Below are positions 12,101 through 26,370 of a stretch of DNA of 64,000 nt, one piece after another. The translations under genes and the position numbers were made by a program. Within the stretch, counting starts at the first letter, position 1. The number at the start of each line of letters is the position of its first letter. The DNA is from Echinococcus granulosus (lineage: Eukaryota; Platyhelminthes; Cestoda; Cyclophyllidea; Taeniidae). The stretch covers positions 161,340 through 225,339 of the forward strand of contig NW_020170444.1 of NCBI RefSeq assembly GCF_000524195.1, in the 5' to 3' direction. The notes beneath the pieces were generated by a model. The model was given only the letters and a program-made list of their open reading frames with translations, made no database searches and was not told the DNA's origin.

Positions 12101-15100
12101 TATGTATATGAATATACATGATTTCATATATTTGTTTATAGCATCCTGAATCATATGCAAAGTGCGCCTACATGTCATGTCTATCGGTGAGGCCAGCCTT
12201 CCATGTGCAGGACTTAAGCAATGTTCTTAAGTTTCTGCAAAATCAAATTTGGAAAGGAAGCTTTTGAAACGTCAGAGGGGTAGTGTTTTTCTGGACTTGC
12301 TTGCTTCCACACCAAAAGTTAAATTAGAGGAGGGGTTTGCAAAATCTGCTGAAATTTTACTAGGGGAGATTCGATGTAATGTTTTGGTGCTCAATTTTCT
12401 CCCTTCAGATATTGCCACGTCTTGAAATGTTATTTCGACAAAGGTATCTTTACAGTTTTACTTTTTTTATATTATGATTCAAATTTAAAACCACTGCTTC
12501 ATTGAATAACATTGTAAGTTTGGAAAAGCAAACTACAGACTCATATGGCAATGATTTATCCTTAGGTTAAAATTGATAAAAGTTTGGGATGTGGTAATCT
12601 AGAGTTTACTTAACAGGATATTTAACCACCCAGGCGTGGCTAAAAGACCGTACTGACACGCAGGAGTACGACCCTAGACCTTCCGTAATTATGTTAGTAA
12701 ACCTTTCCTTATAGCAGTATACCTTCTTGAGTCATCAGAAAGGACTCAGAGCTGTAAGGGGAGATATATTTTGCCATGAAATTTACAGAGATAATCTTTA
12801 AAATAGGAAATTATCAGATTAAGGCTATTAGGTTAAAGCTATAAATGAATGAAGAATAGCTTGAAACTTCAAGAGAGGAAGCCAAATTAGAAATCTGGCA
12901 ATGAATTTCAGGGATTTCTAAGTATTTATTTTTATGGCATTTCAGGCACAATATGGTGTTAAGGGTACAATATAGAACTTCAAGGTTGTTATAGGCATGC
13001 AAAAGCATTAAGCTGGCACATGAAATAGTTGTAGAAATGCGATTCCACCACTTTGTAGTTTGATTCCTTATCAACGAATAGTCAGAGGCAGTCATTGGGA
13101 CAAAATAATAGCAAAAAAGCAAACTACATTAGTAAAAAAACGAATTAAGAGGAAATGGGAAAACAACATTTTCTCCATGATTCTCTCTCGTGGGAATAGC
13201 CTGATGCCCAACCGGGTGGCGACGCACGCATTACCTCCCTCGTTCGGGGTTTCGCACAAACAGGGTGCATCTAAATGTAAATGTACCAAGGGCAGGGTTG
13301 CTTCCTGAAGCGTGGGTGTATTCATCCATCAGCACAGCAAAAAGTCACGTTTTTAAGTACCAAATCTGTTGAGTTATAGGTGATAAAAGCAATTCGTCAA
13401 CTGAGTCCATTTAGGCATCTGAAGTACCTGATACATTTGGGCTGAGAAAATACTAGAGAGACACAACTTAGGCGGCAAAATTAATAAAATTTGTACCAAG
13501 CATTTCTTATTAAGCGCATATTATTTACGAGACTATTGCATATTTTACTAGTCATTTTAGAGGAGAAGATTTCAGGCAACCTTCTATGGCAAGACAACAT
13601 CAGGTAAAACAGGAGAATCTGTACAAAGCAAAGGCATTAGCTAAATTCTTTGCCTTTTACGAAAGATCAACATCTTAGTAGGATTAAGATCATTGAGCCA
13701 AAATTGTTATTATTCTTTATGGGCAGCGCTAAACGCTTATGTGAAAAGCTTTGTCCTAAGAGGGCCTAGTGGGTTGCAAGTAATACCACAAAACACAGAC
13801 AAAGTGAGAGGATGCAAAAGGGGCGGCCCTGGTTTATGAACACTTTACGTGCTCACTCATCATCCACTTAAATATTCATCACTCTTTTGGAATAAACAAC
13901 ATCTCTTTTTACGTCTCATACAGTTTCTTAGTCGCTTAAAAATGCCATAGTCGGAGAGGGCAACGGGACTTGTGGCACAAATTAGGTAGTCAAGAGGAAA
14001 TTGATACTTAGCTAAGTGGATTACTCGCCCTGATTTATAATTAACAAGCTTTAGAAGCGGAATTCATTTCTCGATTTTCATTACAATACTTCTTTTGGCC
14101 ACTTTAATTATGAACTGGTGAATTTGAGCGACACTGTGTACTGCTAATGACAACCTATTCTCTGACAACACCTCATACCACTTGAGTTGCCGCATTGTCT
14201 TTGACATTGGCTTAAAAACACCGGATTAAACATTTCTATCCTAGCAAACGACATCCTCAATTTTTTAAACCTCCTGTAAGAAATAATACCTGGGAAGAAA
14301 CACCAAGGATGCCTGCTATACGTTTTTACAGACCACCAAAGCTAAATGCTTGAAAATTTGCCATAATGGGAATTTTTATTAATTGCATCACTTTGGGTCT
14401 AAGAAATTTAATATTAAGTATATTTATGGCGGACAGCTCTATATTTCGACCTCTTCTCAGGTTTTCCACAGCTTTTTTATAAGTCGCTTTAAATAAATAG
14501 TATTTACTTAGTAAATCAAGGAGATCTTTTAGCAGATCTTACTTTTCACTGCAGCTCTGGATGGTTGGGGTGGGTTTCAAAAGGCAGAGAACGCATTTAG
14601 CTCATGAAAACAAGGTGTACGGTGAAAAAATGGAGGCATGAGGAAAGTAAATTTTTGGTCATTTTTGAGTTCTTAAGTACATTCTTGGGTCACTATGGTT
14701 ATGGTAACCTTATCCACATAATAAGTGTAGAACCAGGCTCGTAGGTCGCCTCTTTCCTGTTCCGCGTGCTCTTAAAACAACCAGGTTGGTCTGATTTCGA
14801 CACACTTATTGAGGGAAGTGAATAGGGAAGACTAGTGCAGAGTTTACGGAGGTGAGGATCCGTAACCGCTCTTAGGCTTGCAGGACGTCAACTCCGTCAC
14901 GAGATTCTCTTTGTATCCCCGCCTTCTCTCTGAAAGGAATCTTAAAACGATACAAGTATTACATAAGTATGCATAACCATGGAGACAAATTTGGACAGAT
15001 GTCACATAGGAAGATGCGTCAAACCTTAATATTGTTGTAAGCCCTTAATTTATCTAGCAACCTTCAGCCCAGAATGCGGGTTTTCACAATATACAGGGCG

Positions 15101-18100
15101 AGATAACTCGTTGGAGAAGAATAGTCACTTGACATGAGCAAACGCGACTAATAACTGCTCTATTTTTTTCATGGTCATTCGAATTAAGCTGCATTTTTCC
15201 TATGCTATCTGACTTTACTGTTTCCATCCGCAAACTCTTATCCACCACTGCTTCCACAATACTCGACTAAAGTTTGCTACTTTTGATCTGTAGAGATATG
15301 CAAATTCCAGCGACGGAGCACTATATCTGTGACTTCTCTGGTAATGTGTACCTTTCTGTGTAAATTTAAAATTAATGACATAAATTTAATTAATGAAAGT
15401 AAGCTAATATGTGCATAACGTGTTTCAATTTTTTTCCGTTAGTGATAAGAACACCGCATATTATCAAAAGTCGAGTCTTGTTAGTCAACCATTACTTAAT
15501 CGGTTCTGACATTAGAGGGGAAAATCTGGGGCAGACAAGTTACTTTTCCATTTTTTACGTTCTTGCGGACATTTTAAATTTCAACTAGCAAATGCGCTTC
15601 CAACTTCATTCAAACTTTTTGGTCAAATATAAGAAAGGTGGGAGTGAATTGGTCTTTCAAGCGAAAAAAACATGAAGCAATTACGATTATTAATAAAGGG
15701 GGATACATAAACGAAATCGCCATTAAACAGTATACTGCTCCACATAGGGTACGCAGCTACTGAGATGCGAGGTGGCGGGTGATCGAAGACGGTCACTCAT
15801 TTTTTGGCATGGCACGCTGCAGTGACCCTTTGCAACGGCTGAATACTTGTGAAATCTATGCCATTGTATGCACATTATATTGTACACATGAATGAGGCTG
15901 GTTAAACATGCATTGGTATATTCGTGTGGCCATCTTTACTATTCTCGATGCCACTTTCTTGCTATTTCAAATTCCCATATCATACATCCACTGAATTAAG
16001 ACGAAGAATCATTCAAGCTTGTCCATTTTATGCGCATCGGCTAACTTGGTTTACAAAAGTTTATAATCTTTTGCACAAATTGAGCAAAAAATGCTGTACC
16101 AAAACTATGGTAAAGAAATTAATTTAAGCAACAACTATTTGGCAATTAATCACCCAAAAAAGGTGCAGCGCATTGAGGAAAGCCCTTTACTCTTCATGAG
16201 GAAGAATTAAGCCTCATCATAGACTACCAACTTTAAGGTTAACAGTGCTGGCACCTATACTGACTGGAAATAAAAATGTAGAATAATATGATGCGGTCTT
16301 GAGATATCTCAGAAGCGATTGAAGGTCGAATTTAGTCTCTTATCAATTGCTTTTGATCATCTACTTCTGTGACGTAAGAAAGGAAGTGCTTTTACGCTGC
16401 AAGGTAAACAAAAATAGTATTCTCTTCATACTAAAAATAATCAACTATAAGAACCTTCTTAAAATATTTCATTTGTTGTAATAATTACCACTGCAGCCCA
16501 TAAAACTACCTTTGTTTCACGAAGCTAAAGTGTGTCTAAATTTCAACCTTTATAAGATGTTTCACCTACGGGATCCTCTTTCATTCCCTTTATTTTCCAT
16601 CTGTTTGTTCTTTATGCATACCAGTGCCCAAAAACGGCTCTAAGAGATAGTGGTAATAAAAACGTGGATGAATTGAAATTAAGAAAATACGGGTAAAGCG
16701 GCTGACGACATTGAGAGGACGCATCTCAGCCGCAAACAATTCATCAAGAACAAGTGGATATGTTTTACACAAAACTGAATGAATATTAGCTCTGTGATGA
16801 CAATGTGATGTACGTCTTGGAAAGCTTGGGTGAAAAATATGTGGAGTAAGAGGGTTGTTTGACGATGACGAATGGTAGAGCGGCCCACTTAAGTAATGTT
16901 TAACCACAAAACCGCAAGTCCCATTGCTCATCACTGGTCAATTTTTTTTGGTCACTTGAGTGAAGTCTCCATCCAACAGTGTGCTTTCGTCACCTACTTA
17001 AAGAAAGTGAAGAAAATGGTATTAATGGTCGCTGTTAGTTTACGTTGCACCCACTAGATGTGTAGATTTCAAAACATTCGCCCGCCCTTTAATAGCGCCG
17101 GCAACAAGTTGCTTCACTGTCGCTTACGTGCAGAAAGAATAAAAGTTGTTGAAACATTATGCTCAGGTGATTTCTCTCAATATCGACTTACAATTCTCCG
17201 TTTTCACTAAAAAGAGGCGGTTTTAGTGACTCATTACCAAATGCAAAGATTTTACAATATTTCGACTAAACAAAGTATATGATAAGATGTACTTAAAACC
17301 TTATTCATGAGCTAAACAATCCTCAGCCACTTCTGTCCGTTTATTTAACAGATAGTCCATGAGGTGAGGGATCACGATGAGAGAAAAATATCACTTTAAA
17401 GGGCACCGTACGGATAGACTGACGTTGTTGTATGATCGCATAACTGTCTCAATCCACCTTCGCTCAATTAAACTCATAAGACTAAATGCAGAAAACTGTA
17501 ATCTTGGCTGGCAAGGTAAAAAATGTTAAATTCTTTGACAAAATATTTGGATCGCACCTCTGCCTACTAGCTGCGACAATTTGAACAGCTTTTCTGATCT
17601 TGGCAATAAAAGCGTATGCCTTTTAGAATTTAGCATCCGGCTCAGTGATAATCACCACGGTGGCTGATTTCATTCATTAACTTTTTTTTCGTTTTTCTTG
17701 CACAGATTACTGGTTGTAATTAATAAATTTGAATTTAAGTACGGTTTTTTTATGCTAAAACCTCACTGCTACTGATTTTGAATACTTTTACATTAAGAAT
17801 ATTAAAATCGTCGGCACTGAATTTAATATTTTAGAGTAAGTAATCTGATTGAAGAAATTGAAATTTGATGTGGATGGCCTCTTGACACGATGTTACAGTG
17901 CTTTACGCTTCACATCCAGAAGGAGTTTGACACACATTCAACAGTTGTGTTTATGGACTAAACGGGCATGGTCGAGATTCAGCAGAAGTTTTGCAGTCCA
18001 GGAGTAACCACTTCAGGCTCTGGCGGAATGCTGTTTTTAAAAATATAGGTATTCACCTGTACGTGGACAGCGATTCCGCCCAATGAAGATATATTAACCT

Positions 18101-21100
18101 ACTTGTGCAGAATTTACGCATTTCTACCCCTTCCGATTCCAGTACAAATTATGGCATTTAGGAGTTGCTGTTGTTAATCTCACACTGACCAAGAAAGATA
18201 CCCTTCGGAAAGGACTACGGTAACCTCAAAACGTGTCATAATAAACCAGCATCTGGACTATAAAACCTTGTAAATTAAATTATGTGGTAAAAGTCGCAGT
18301 GCTAAATTCTTTTCCTTACTTTTACTTCATTTTATTGCTATCATGAGTTAGTGGATGTGATGAGTACAAGATATTCGCGACTATGCCAAGGCCTTGTTAT
18401 TGCTGGATTGACTCAATCCTAGCGTTGAGTCCCTTGTTGTGAATTTAAACGGAACAATTCGTTGAGTTAAAAGCTTACCAATCTGAAAGCATTTACCAAC
18501 CTTCTTTTCCAAACGCACAATCCCGGTTTTGTTGGGCGCACGGGAAGCAGTACAGATCTTGTCGATCAGCTGCCAAAACATTGAAATTATAAGCTCTCTA
18601 CTGAGACGGGAATTGATACAACAACTAGATTGCTGCAAAGATGTTTATTTATGATATTTGCGTGATGTAATGAAATTTTTATGGTCTCAGCATCATCATG
18701 AATAGCAAATGAAGGCAATAAGAATGGATAATGCCAAAATTCAAAGAGAAGGCCATTATTAAGGTCATCAGGTATGTTCACTTCCTTATATACATATTTA
18801 AGCAATGTTTTATTAACTCCAATTCTCCGTGCTAATCCCCTGGATGGTTACATCGCTGTATTTCAATCCCCTTATTCACAATTATTCAAAGCATTATGGC
18901 AAGACAATATTTTCTCAGAACGCCTTAAATGATTTAAGCTTTCAAAATTTATTTGCATTCACTGGATCGCAGTTCCTTCATATCAAGCACTCATTTTAAA
19001 GTCCCAGCGTTCGGGTCACCCATGGAAGCGTTAAAAGCATAAGAGTATGAAAACTGCTTTGTTATTCCTGTTCCGAAGGCCATAGTGAAGCACTGGGCCA
19101 TCGGCGGTAATTTCGGGCAGCGGAAGACTCTAAAGTTTGCATAGTGTCTTTCTCGATGATTCTGATGGTTAATCTTCCTATGAGGCGAGTGCAGTGGATT
19201 CAACAGAATCACAACCAGCCACAAGACAAACATCCAATGAGTTCGCATCAAAGCAAGTCGGCCCTGTATCTAACAGTGTTGATTTTTTTTTCTCCAATTT
19301 AAGGTGTGCAAAGAGGAGTACCTTCCTAAGTTTATCCAAGACTGGATCATATTTTACAACAAACAAATTTTGTGCACCAGTTTCTTCTTTTAGAACATTT
19401 ATCAAAAAACAAGTCGCATTTTTGACTCTTAATCAAATTTTAATGACATTTTTGTGGTCCTCCTTCGAATGTTTAGCATGTTCGACGTCAGTAAAGGAAA
19501 TTTGGAAAAAACTTGAATGAGAATACAGGCTCATCGGGTTTCACATCTTTATGTCATTCCTTCTTTCTAATTACTTTGCAACTTGAGAAATTCTCAGCCT
19601 TTTACTCAAGCCACTTTTGGCCTCTAGCAACGAAAGAGGGACTATATTTTGGCACTCCAAATTTCGGCGTATGCACTTCAGGCCTTGTCGTGTACACAAA
19701 CCCATCCATTTGCAGTGACGCTTCCTTCTATGGCATTTTAATTAGAAATTAGTCCGCCTGTTCAAATGTAATTCCTACTTGAAACACCAGTAGTGCTTCC
19801 TGTAGATAGTCAACAGTAAAGCAATGTTATATTACCACAGATGAATGTTTGCTAAAACTTTGGGAAAGAAATGTTGGCAGATGAAGTCTGAGAATGAGAA
19901 TTAGAATTGTTTTACAATGTGAAAAGCCCACAGCTCGTGTTGAATTCCCAGTCAGAGTCATCAAATTGCCGCTAACCATAATAAAATTACCATTGGATTT
20001 TCAAGACTTGCCAAAAAATTCGTCGACTCGAAGCTATTGTCTTGATTTCCAGCTTTTTAATCAAAAGCCTGCAATTCGGCAAAACGAGTCTTTACGTCGA
20101 AATGAACCATACCAACATTAACAAGGAAACATAAACGCACGTCTATATAATGGCACACGTAAAACCATAATTATGGTGTGAAATTAGAGATTATTTTCGC
20201 TGACTTTGACACAATTTGGGTGCTTTTTCGGCATGACTTTCAATTAAGCTAGGCTCTACCTCACTAGATGGAGAAACTGAAAGCTTTCCAAACACTTAGA
20301 GACAATGTCGCTGGATGGATAAACAATTCAAAATTGACATAAAAGTAATAACAAAACTGCCCAAATAGTTTTGAGGAGTAAGGTGGAATTATTCTCCTTT
20401 TAAAGGAAACAATCGTGCAGGAGGTTCCTTTCTGGGACACTTTTAATGGATGGTATGACTGAAATTGTGTGCAGTTTTCATAAAAAATTAATTTCGGAAA
20501 TCCGAAGAAGTTTTATTTGTTAAAATAGCCAATTGAAATCTATAAAGCACAAATGTGCTTCGAATCTCACGCGGTTTTGGCTGTGGAACCCAAAATTTAT
20601 CCCGACTCATCAGTTTACCATTATTATCCCACTTTTATTTTCCGTCTGTCTATTCGGCTACGCATAGCATTGCTAGTATTAAGGAAACGTGATGAGCATT
20701 ACCTAAACTTAATGTAGGTTATGAGGAGGTGGATGCGACTATAGGCAAGGGAATTTCTCACTTCTCCCCATCCTATTTAAATGTGTAACATTTTGTACGT
20801 GAAATTAGTTGGTGGTACGAAATATGAGGAATTTTGTTGTTTGCTAGTTGACGTAAATATTAATTAACCGCTCATCTCGTGTTAACTCTCTACTGGTGCC
20901 TTATGACTCTACATAGTGAAGGTAATACATCTCTCTTCAATTGATTCACCACCAGTGATTCAATCAATCCGTTTGACCATCTTTTGGCGGTGCATTTCAG
21001 TGCCAAGTGCTATACGAACGGATGTCTGTCCCTGCCTTATCATGCATGCAATTGAACAACCGCGTACATTTTACATGTGCCTACCAGTTATTACAGTGTG

Positions 21101-21494
21101 AGATACCAAATATCCTCCGACCTTTTCCTTTATCAAGCATACTCTAGATTACTCACAGTGCTTCATTATGACGTAATTGGACTTCCTCTTACCAATTTGT
21201 ATGTCTATATCCCATTTTGCATTAACTTTCCCCAAATGCAGCCAAATCGTAGGCTGCGCACTACAAGTTTGTTCATATTTATCAAAAATTATAACTGACT
21301 ACAGCATTGACGAAATCCCCGAACAAATATTTCTACATCAAACTAGACTCGGAATTCTGGTGCAAGTGTTATTCCCATTCAGTGCGGTTTACCCCTGGTA
21401 ATTTTCTAAAAACGTCTGCCCAAACTGCCTAATTAAAAGTCAGCGTTTTACTATGGCCATAGGGTACGAGTGCAAATCTATTCAATTTTTTAAA
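9175..21494. other. 12-kb gene-poor intergenic region
   Basis: AT-rich DNA with only short, unrecognised open frames and no convincing splice chain. A minus-strand frame near 18.4-18.6 kb and a block at 19.18-19.75 kb with open frames on both strands are the only stretches that hint at old coding sequence; no family was identified. A strong short hairpin is at 10.53 kb. It separates Transformer-2 from neuropeptide F and could hold distant regulatory DNA, which cannot be judged by eye. Confidence 0.5.
10533..10555. repeat. Perfect 10-bp inverted repeat (short hairpin)
   Basis: AGCTCTCGGA and its exact reverse complement TCCGAGAGCT are separated by three A. With a small offset the arms extend outward to CCTTT/AAAGG. 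It stands alone in AT-rich intergenic DNA, so its role is unknown. Confidence 0.6.
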
Positions 21495-21503
21495 TATAAA
21501 ATA
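21495..21503 (+). promoter_or_regulatory. Candidate TATA box of the neuropeptide F gene
   Basis: TATAAAATA lies 54 bp before the first in-frame ATG (21549) and 141 bp before the preferred start (21636). A start of transcription some 30 bp downstream would fit. AT-rich surroundings make chance matches likely. Confidence 0.3.
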
Positions 21504-21635
21504 TACTAAATTAAAAAAGGCCTTCTTAATGCTGTTTAGAGCTACTATATGCTGTTCAATCTGCGTGCGCTGATTGGTTTCGAGGCGTTTATAAGAGGAG
21601 GTGGAGGCCGTCTTTCGACTAGTACACCTTTAAGC

Positions 21636-23107
21636 ATGTCCCTCATGACGATATCCTCACTACTCACTGCCACGCTTTGCCTAGGTTTACTCCAAGTTTC
21701 GAGTGCCTATCGACATTCCACTTCGCAATTTCGAGATAGATTCATACCCATAGAGGAGGAAAACCTCTGGCCTTACTGGATGGATGATCCTGATATTGAT
21801 GGCGAGGAGCAGATGGTGAGTGATAGGATGAACAAGAAGAGTCACCCAACGGTGCCCTCGCTGCCGCAATATCTCGAACGGTTGAAGAAGTTTCAGAGTC
21901 TGAAAGATAAGGAGAAATACGTTGCTGCCCTTAACTCCTACTACATGATATTTGGTCGCCCCAGGTGTGCCATTTACTTTTTTTACTTTATTTAAACCAT
22001 TTTTACAGTTTCATTATCCTCCTCCTAATTTACAGAAATTTATTTACTTATCATAGAGAAAATCAGAACGACTTATTTATTGGGGAATATTAAAGAGTGT
22101 ATTGATGTCAAATTACCCAAAAAACTAAGCAAATTATACATAAAATACTAAGTGTTAGTTGTGCAATTCGCACTATACACACTTTTTACTTCAAGCTTAC
22201 TACTCAAGCATACTTTTTTTTTATTTTACAAAGTTACACCGAGTAATGGAAATTTAATATTTCCTCTTTTTAACTTATGAGGCAGTATTTATCAATTATA
22301 TAGCAAACATTAAAAGTGACAACTAATCTAACTTCATTATGTTAGAATGCTGCGCTTGTAAAATAAGTTAATCGGCCTCGACTCATTTATTCTAATTAGC
22401 CTAAAACAAAAGCGGTAGTTTAAATAACAGAGGGAAAGTTTTGCCAATAAGCCCGCATTCACTGGCATAGTAAGATATTTTGCATCACAAAAAACTTCGG
22501 TTTTATGGTTCATATACAAGGGAAGTCAATCATTAAAAGACATTTTTTAAATTTGAGATAGACGTAGGGGCGAGTTGCCATGCCTGAGATCCGACATATC
22601 CACCATTCTAGATGGCATTTTTATTGTAATGCGCATTCACTCAAAACCCTTGAATTTCAAATCAAGCCTTCAGTCCTGTGATCAGTAGAATCTCTAGAGC
22701 CTTGACAAAAATACTTCGAATTTTCGCTCCTCACTTCCGGTTTAATTTCCATTCTCCAAAGATATCCAAGAATTCTTCTCAGCTTGTATTAATGTAGACT
22801 TTTCAGCCCCAACTTTGTCAATTCTTCTCCGTTTTTGAATACAATTCTATATTGTTCATTTAGTCTTTTAATTTCCAATAATTTGCATTTAATTTAAGTC
22901 CCTCTTGAAAAGGATCGACCATTTTTTGAGATCGGTTCTTTTCTTGAAACAAATAAAAGGACGATATCTGTATCTTAATTAAGCTTTCGGAGCATTTGTT
23001 TAAATGAACTTCTGTCGGAACTTTTTCCCTTCGTTTTTATAAGTTTACGCACAATTATTTTTGCCTGATTTAAACAAGGTACCTTTTCGACTTTTAGATT
23101 TGGCTAA
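21636..23107 (+). CDS. npf: Neuropeptide F precursor (NPY/NPF superfamily)
   Basis: Exon 1 (21636-21964) encodes a signal peptide (MSLMTISSLLTATLCLGLL), an acidic spacer, a Lys-Lys site and then the peptide, with SLPQYLERLKKF, ALNSYYMIFGRPR. The proline-rich start, amphipathic middle and GRPR end are those of flatworm neuropeptide F. The open frame stops at a donor inside the last Arg codon (AG|GTGTGC, phase 2), which is the intron position conserved through the NPY family. At 23098 an acceptor (CTTTTAG) is followed by A TTT GGC TAA, which completes Arg-Phe-Gly-stop, so exon 2 codes for only 10 nt. Gly is the amidation donor, giving a C-terminal RPRF-amide. After Lys-Lys cleavage the peptide would be about 43 residues. 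ATG 21549 is in frame but would put 29 extra residues before the signal peptide. The peptide is expected in neurons, acting on NPY-type receptors. Confidence 0.88.
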
Positions 23108-26100
23108 ATTACACTTCTGAGGTGCGTCAAATTGTCAATTTCATTTCTATGCTTTTAATAATAATTATAAATAATGGGTTTGCAATTCTTCCTCGTATTG
23201 TATGCAACAAACCAACGCGGGATGTTGAGCCTTTTAATCGCAGATTGAATGGCTGGAAACCCCGTTTACGTTAGCTTATTTTAACTATAGACATGGGATA
23301 ATCTGTTATCTTGAATTTACGATAGTACTTTATCACTCTGTCAGCAGTCTTTGGGAAATATAGGGAATAGGAACCTTTAGTATAGACATACTTATATTAT
23401 AGAGAGAAACCAGGGAAGGTGATATGGGTGGACAGTAAGAGCTCTTTTGGTGAGCGACTCGAGGGTTGGAAGATCCACGGAGTCTTATGGGAAGTAACAA
23501 CACGTTACAATTGGAAGATAAAGGCGTCACATTAATTACCATTAATGTAAAAAGATGGAAAAATTCTAGTTGGGCTGTGATATTGTCTATTAATAGACTT
23601 TTAATATTCCAAGCTCAACAAAGTGTGGTGGGGTCAGGTATGAAAAAGTATTAGTTCTTCCATTCTACGGTTCCATCAAAAGGTTTAAAGAAAAAAGTTT
23701 TCATTAATATTCTAGATTTAGTTAAAATATAGAAGGATTGTGTCCGCCAAGGAAGGCAATATTTGACCAAGTGAGATCTGCAATGAGCTATGGGAGAGTA
23801 GAATGGAAGGAGTCTAACAACAAGCGCATTGTCTCCTATGCGTTAAATAAAAGCCATTTTCTCTCGCAATAAATAAGCGTTTTAGACCTTCACCTAATTA
23901 GTGTAATGATAGACATTAGATTACGAACCGAACGCAGGAGCTACTTACGATGATTTCAGATGGCGCCGCTCTGCTTACTGTGGATATATTATCCGTTTTA
24001 GGCTAGAAGCTATAAAGTGCTTTTCTTTTAAAACCATAATGGATTTACTCGTTGTGCTGTTACTTACTCATCCAGCATGCACTTATCTACCAGACGTCGG
24101 TAGTCTACTATGCACTTTTACAAAAGAGCATCACAACAAGATAAAATGCATAAAAAATAATAAAGCAAATAAATCGGGCCATTAGTAAATGTTAATATTA
24201 TTTTTACTAGCGTAAATAAAAAGTTCTACACAGTAAAAGTGAAATTTTTCGCGTTTATTAACAATTTTGTGGGTAAGTTTGTGTTATGAAATGGTAAAAT
24301 CTTTGTTGTTTACTTTTCGTCCCACTTAGAAATGCTTTCTTCTCATCAGTATTACATTTGTGAATCATTTCAAATTATGTAAAATATGACTATTAGCAAA
24401 TTGTAGTTTAAAAGGACGAAATTCTATTCACCGTTGACGCAGAGAAATCAGCCAAATGTTACGTCAACTTCCAACAACCAAACAAATTGGAAACGGGCTT
24501 TTAAAAAAGTAACTTCATGAAAAAGTGCAAATGATTAAAATCACATAAGTGGGTATTATGACCTTGTACAACATGGAAAATGAAGCTTTTAAGCAAAACG
24601 AGTATCCCTTGAAACAAATCTTCCAATAAATTCTAAAACCATAATTATGAAAGAACGCTTCGTTAAGGGTCGGAGGTTATTCGGTATCTCATATTATAAT
24701 GGCTAGTAAGCACCTGTAAAATGTACGTGATTACTCGTGCGCATGCATGGTAAGACAGGAGCAGACGTCCGCCAGCATATTTGTAGGCCATTCTTTATCG
24801 TAGTTGACCACATTTCCCTGCTTCTTTGGATTACCACATCACATAACAGCGGTTGAAATAAGCTGATGGAAGCTACTCCACCTTGCCTACCTTCCGAAGC
24901 AAGTTTCCACTCGGTTCCAAGGCGACAGAAACCTTCGCGAAATTCATGTAGCATTTACTGCTGAAATACACCACCAAAAATTAAAGAAATTACTGGTAGT
25001 GAATCAGTTGAAGAGAGATGAATTACCTTCTTTACTTTGATGAGTCGCGATACACCAGTGAAGCGTTAACACGAGATGTACGATTAGTTAAAGCCACATT
25101 TAAGTGTTGAGGGAATGTTATGGAGTTCACTAAGCAAATGGATACTAGATGCATTAAAAAGTGGCGATAAGCTTGAAAGAATACTGAGTCTACGTTCTGC
25201 ACCTCCTTCGAGTAGGCTACGAAAGTACAGCTTGGAAAGAGGCTGCTTGTCGAATGACCAGGAGACGGATTGGCATATGAGGAAACACAGGACTTCTGGT
25301 TTTATATTTTAGCATTATTAAGTGAGCGGTCGTGCTATTGGCTAGCGCCAAACGATCTGCTCATCACCTTTGCTTCCCACTCTACACTTTTAAAACACCC
25401 ACCATGTCCCTACTACAAAACTGCGCCTAATTCATGTGTGTGTGGTGGTCTGCAGATCCATTCGTCCCCTAGGTGTCGTCAGCTCGCTGAATACCAAACA
25501 TCATTTACGGCTGCGATGTATCTAATTTTTGCAACTCAATATGAATGAAGGTGTGCAAGACAAAATCTGGCTTCTTGAGAATTAGCCGGGAATAGTGGAA
25601 GAGGCCTTAACCGGAAAACCTATTATTCTTCTTACAAGGTAATACAAAATCTTGCACGCTAAGGCAAAGCAAAACTTGTCAGTGAGATGTACATTTCATT
25701 AACGATGGCAGGGAAGGGGGCAAAGAGAAAGGTAAGAAGGCAATTCTCATTCCTCATCCTCATCTTCAGAGTCAGACCTATATTTCTAGAAGTAAAGATT
25801 ACAAATTTACCTTAAAATTGATATAAAGCATCCATTCCACAGAGGGGAGGACTACTGGAAGAAAATGTGAGACGGAAATAAAACTAGTTCTGGACAGGCT
25901 TTGTGTTTCAGGAGTCGTAATTTTTGTCTATTTGAATATGAGAGCAAGTTTTCGTCTTGCTGGGAATATATTAAGAAGATTTAACCAAATTTGACGATTA
26001 AATCCATTCAACACTTACTTCTCCATGCCGTAATTCCTAAGAGCATTTCTGATACACTCGCAAGCAACACCTAAAAATCCTAGCAGAAACACATTTGGCC

Positions 26101-26370
26101 AAACGATAAATAAATTTAACATTCAATAAACTGAAACGTTTAGCAAATCAAGAAACAATGCCATTATTAAGTTTTAAAATCCTAAGACTTTGTAAAAGCA
26201 GTAAGTTTCTTTAGCACAAAAACATAAAACAAGAGTAAAATAGAGCCTTAATTGAGAAAGCTGTTTAAATCCAAACTTCTCTCCAATTAAAATCATCTTT
26301 TTGTCGCGGAATATTCCCTATACATGGTCTAAATTCATGGGCTCAAATACAAATAAAACAGAAACAACGG
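23108..26370. other. Intergenic region, no gene recognised
   Basis: Short unrelated open frames only, for example 24703-24954 on the minus strand and 25115-25548 on the plus strand. None has a motif or a splice partner. The first part would be the neuropeptide F 3' UTR. Confidence 0.45.
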
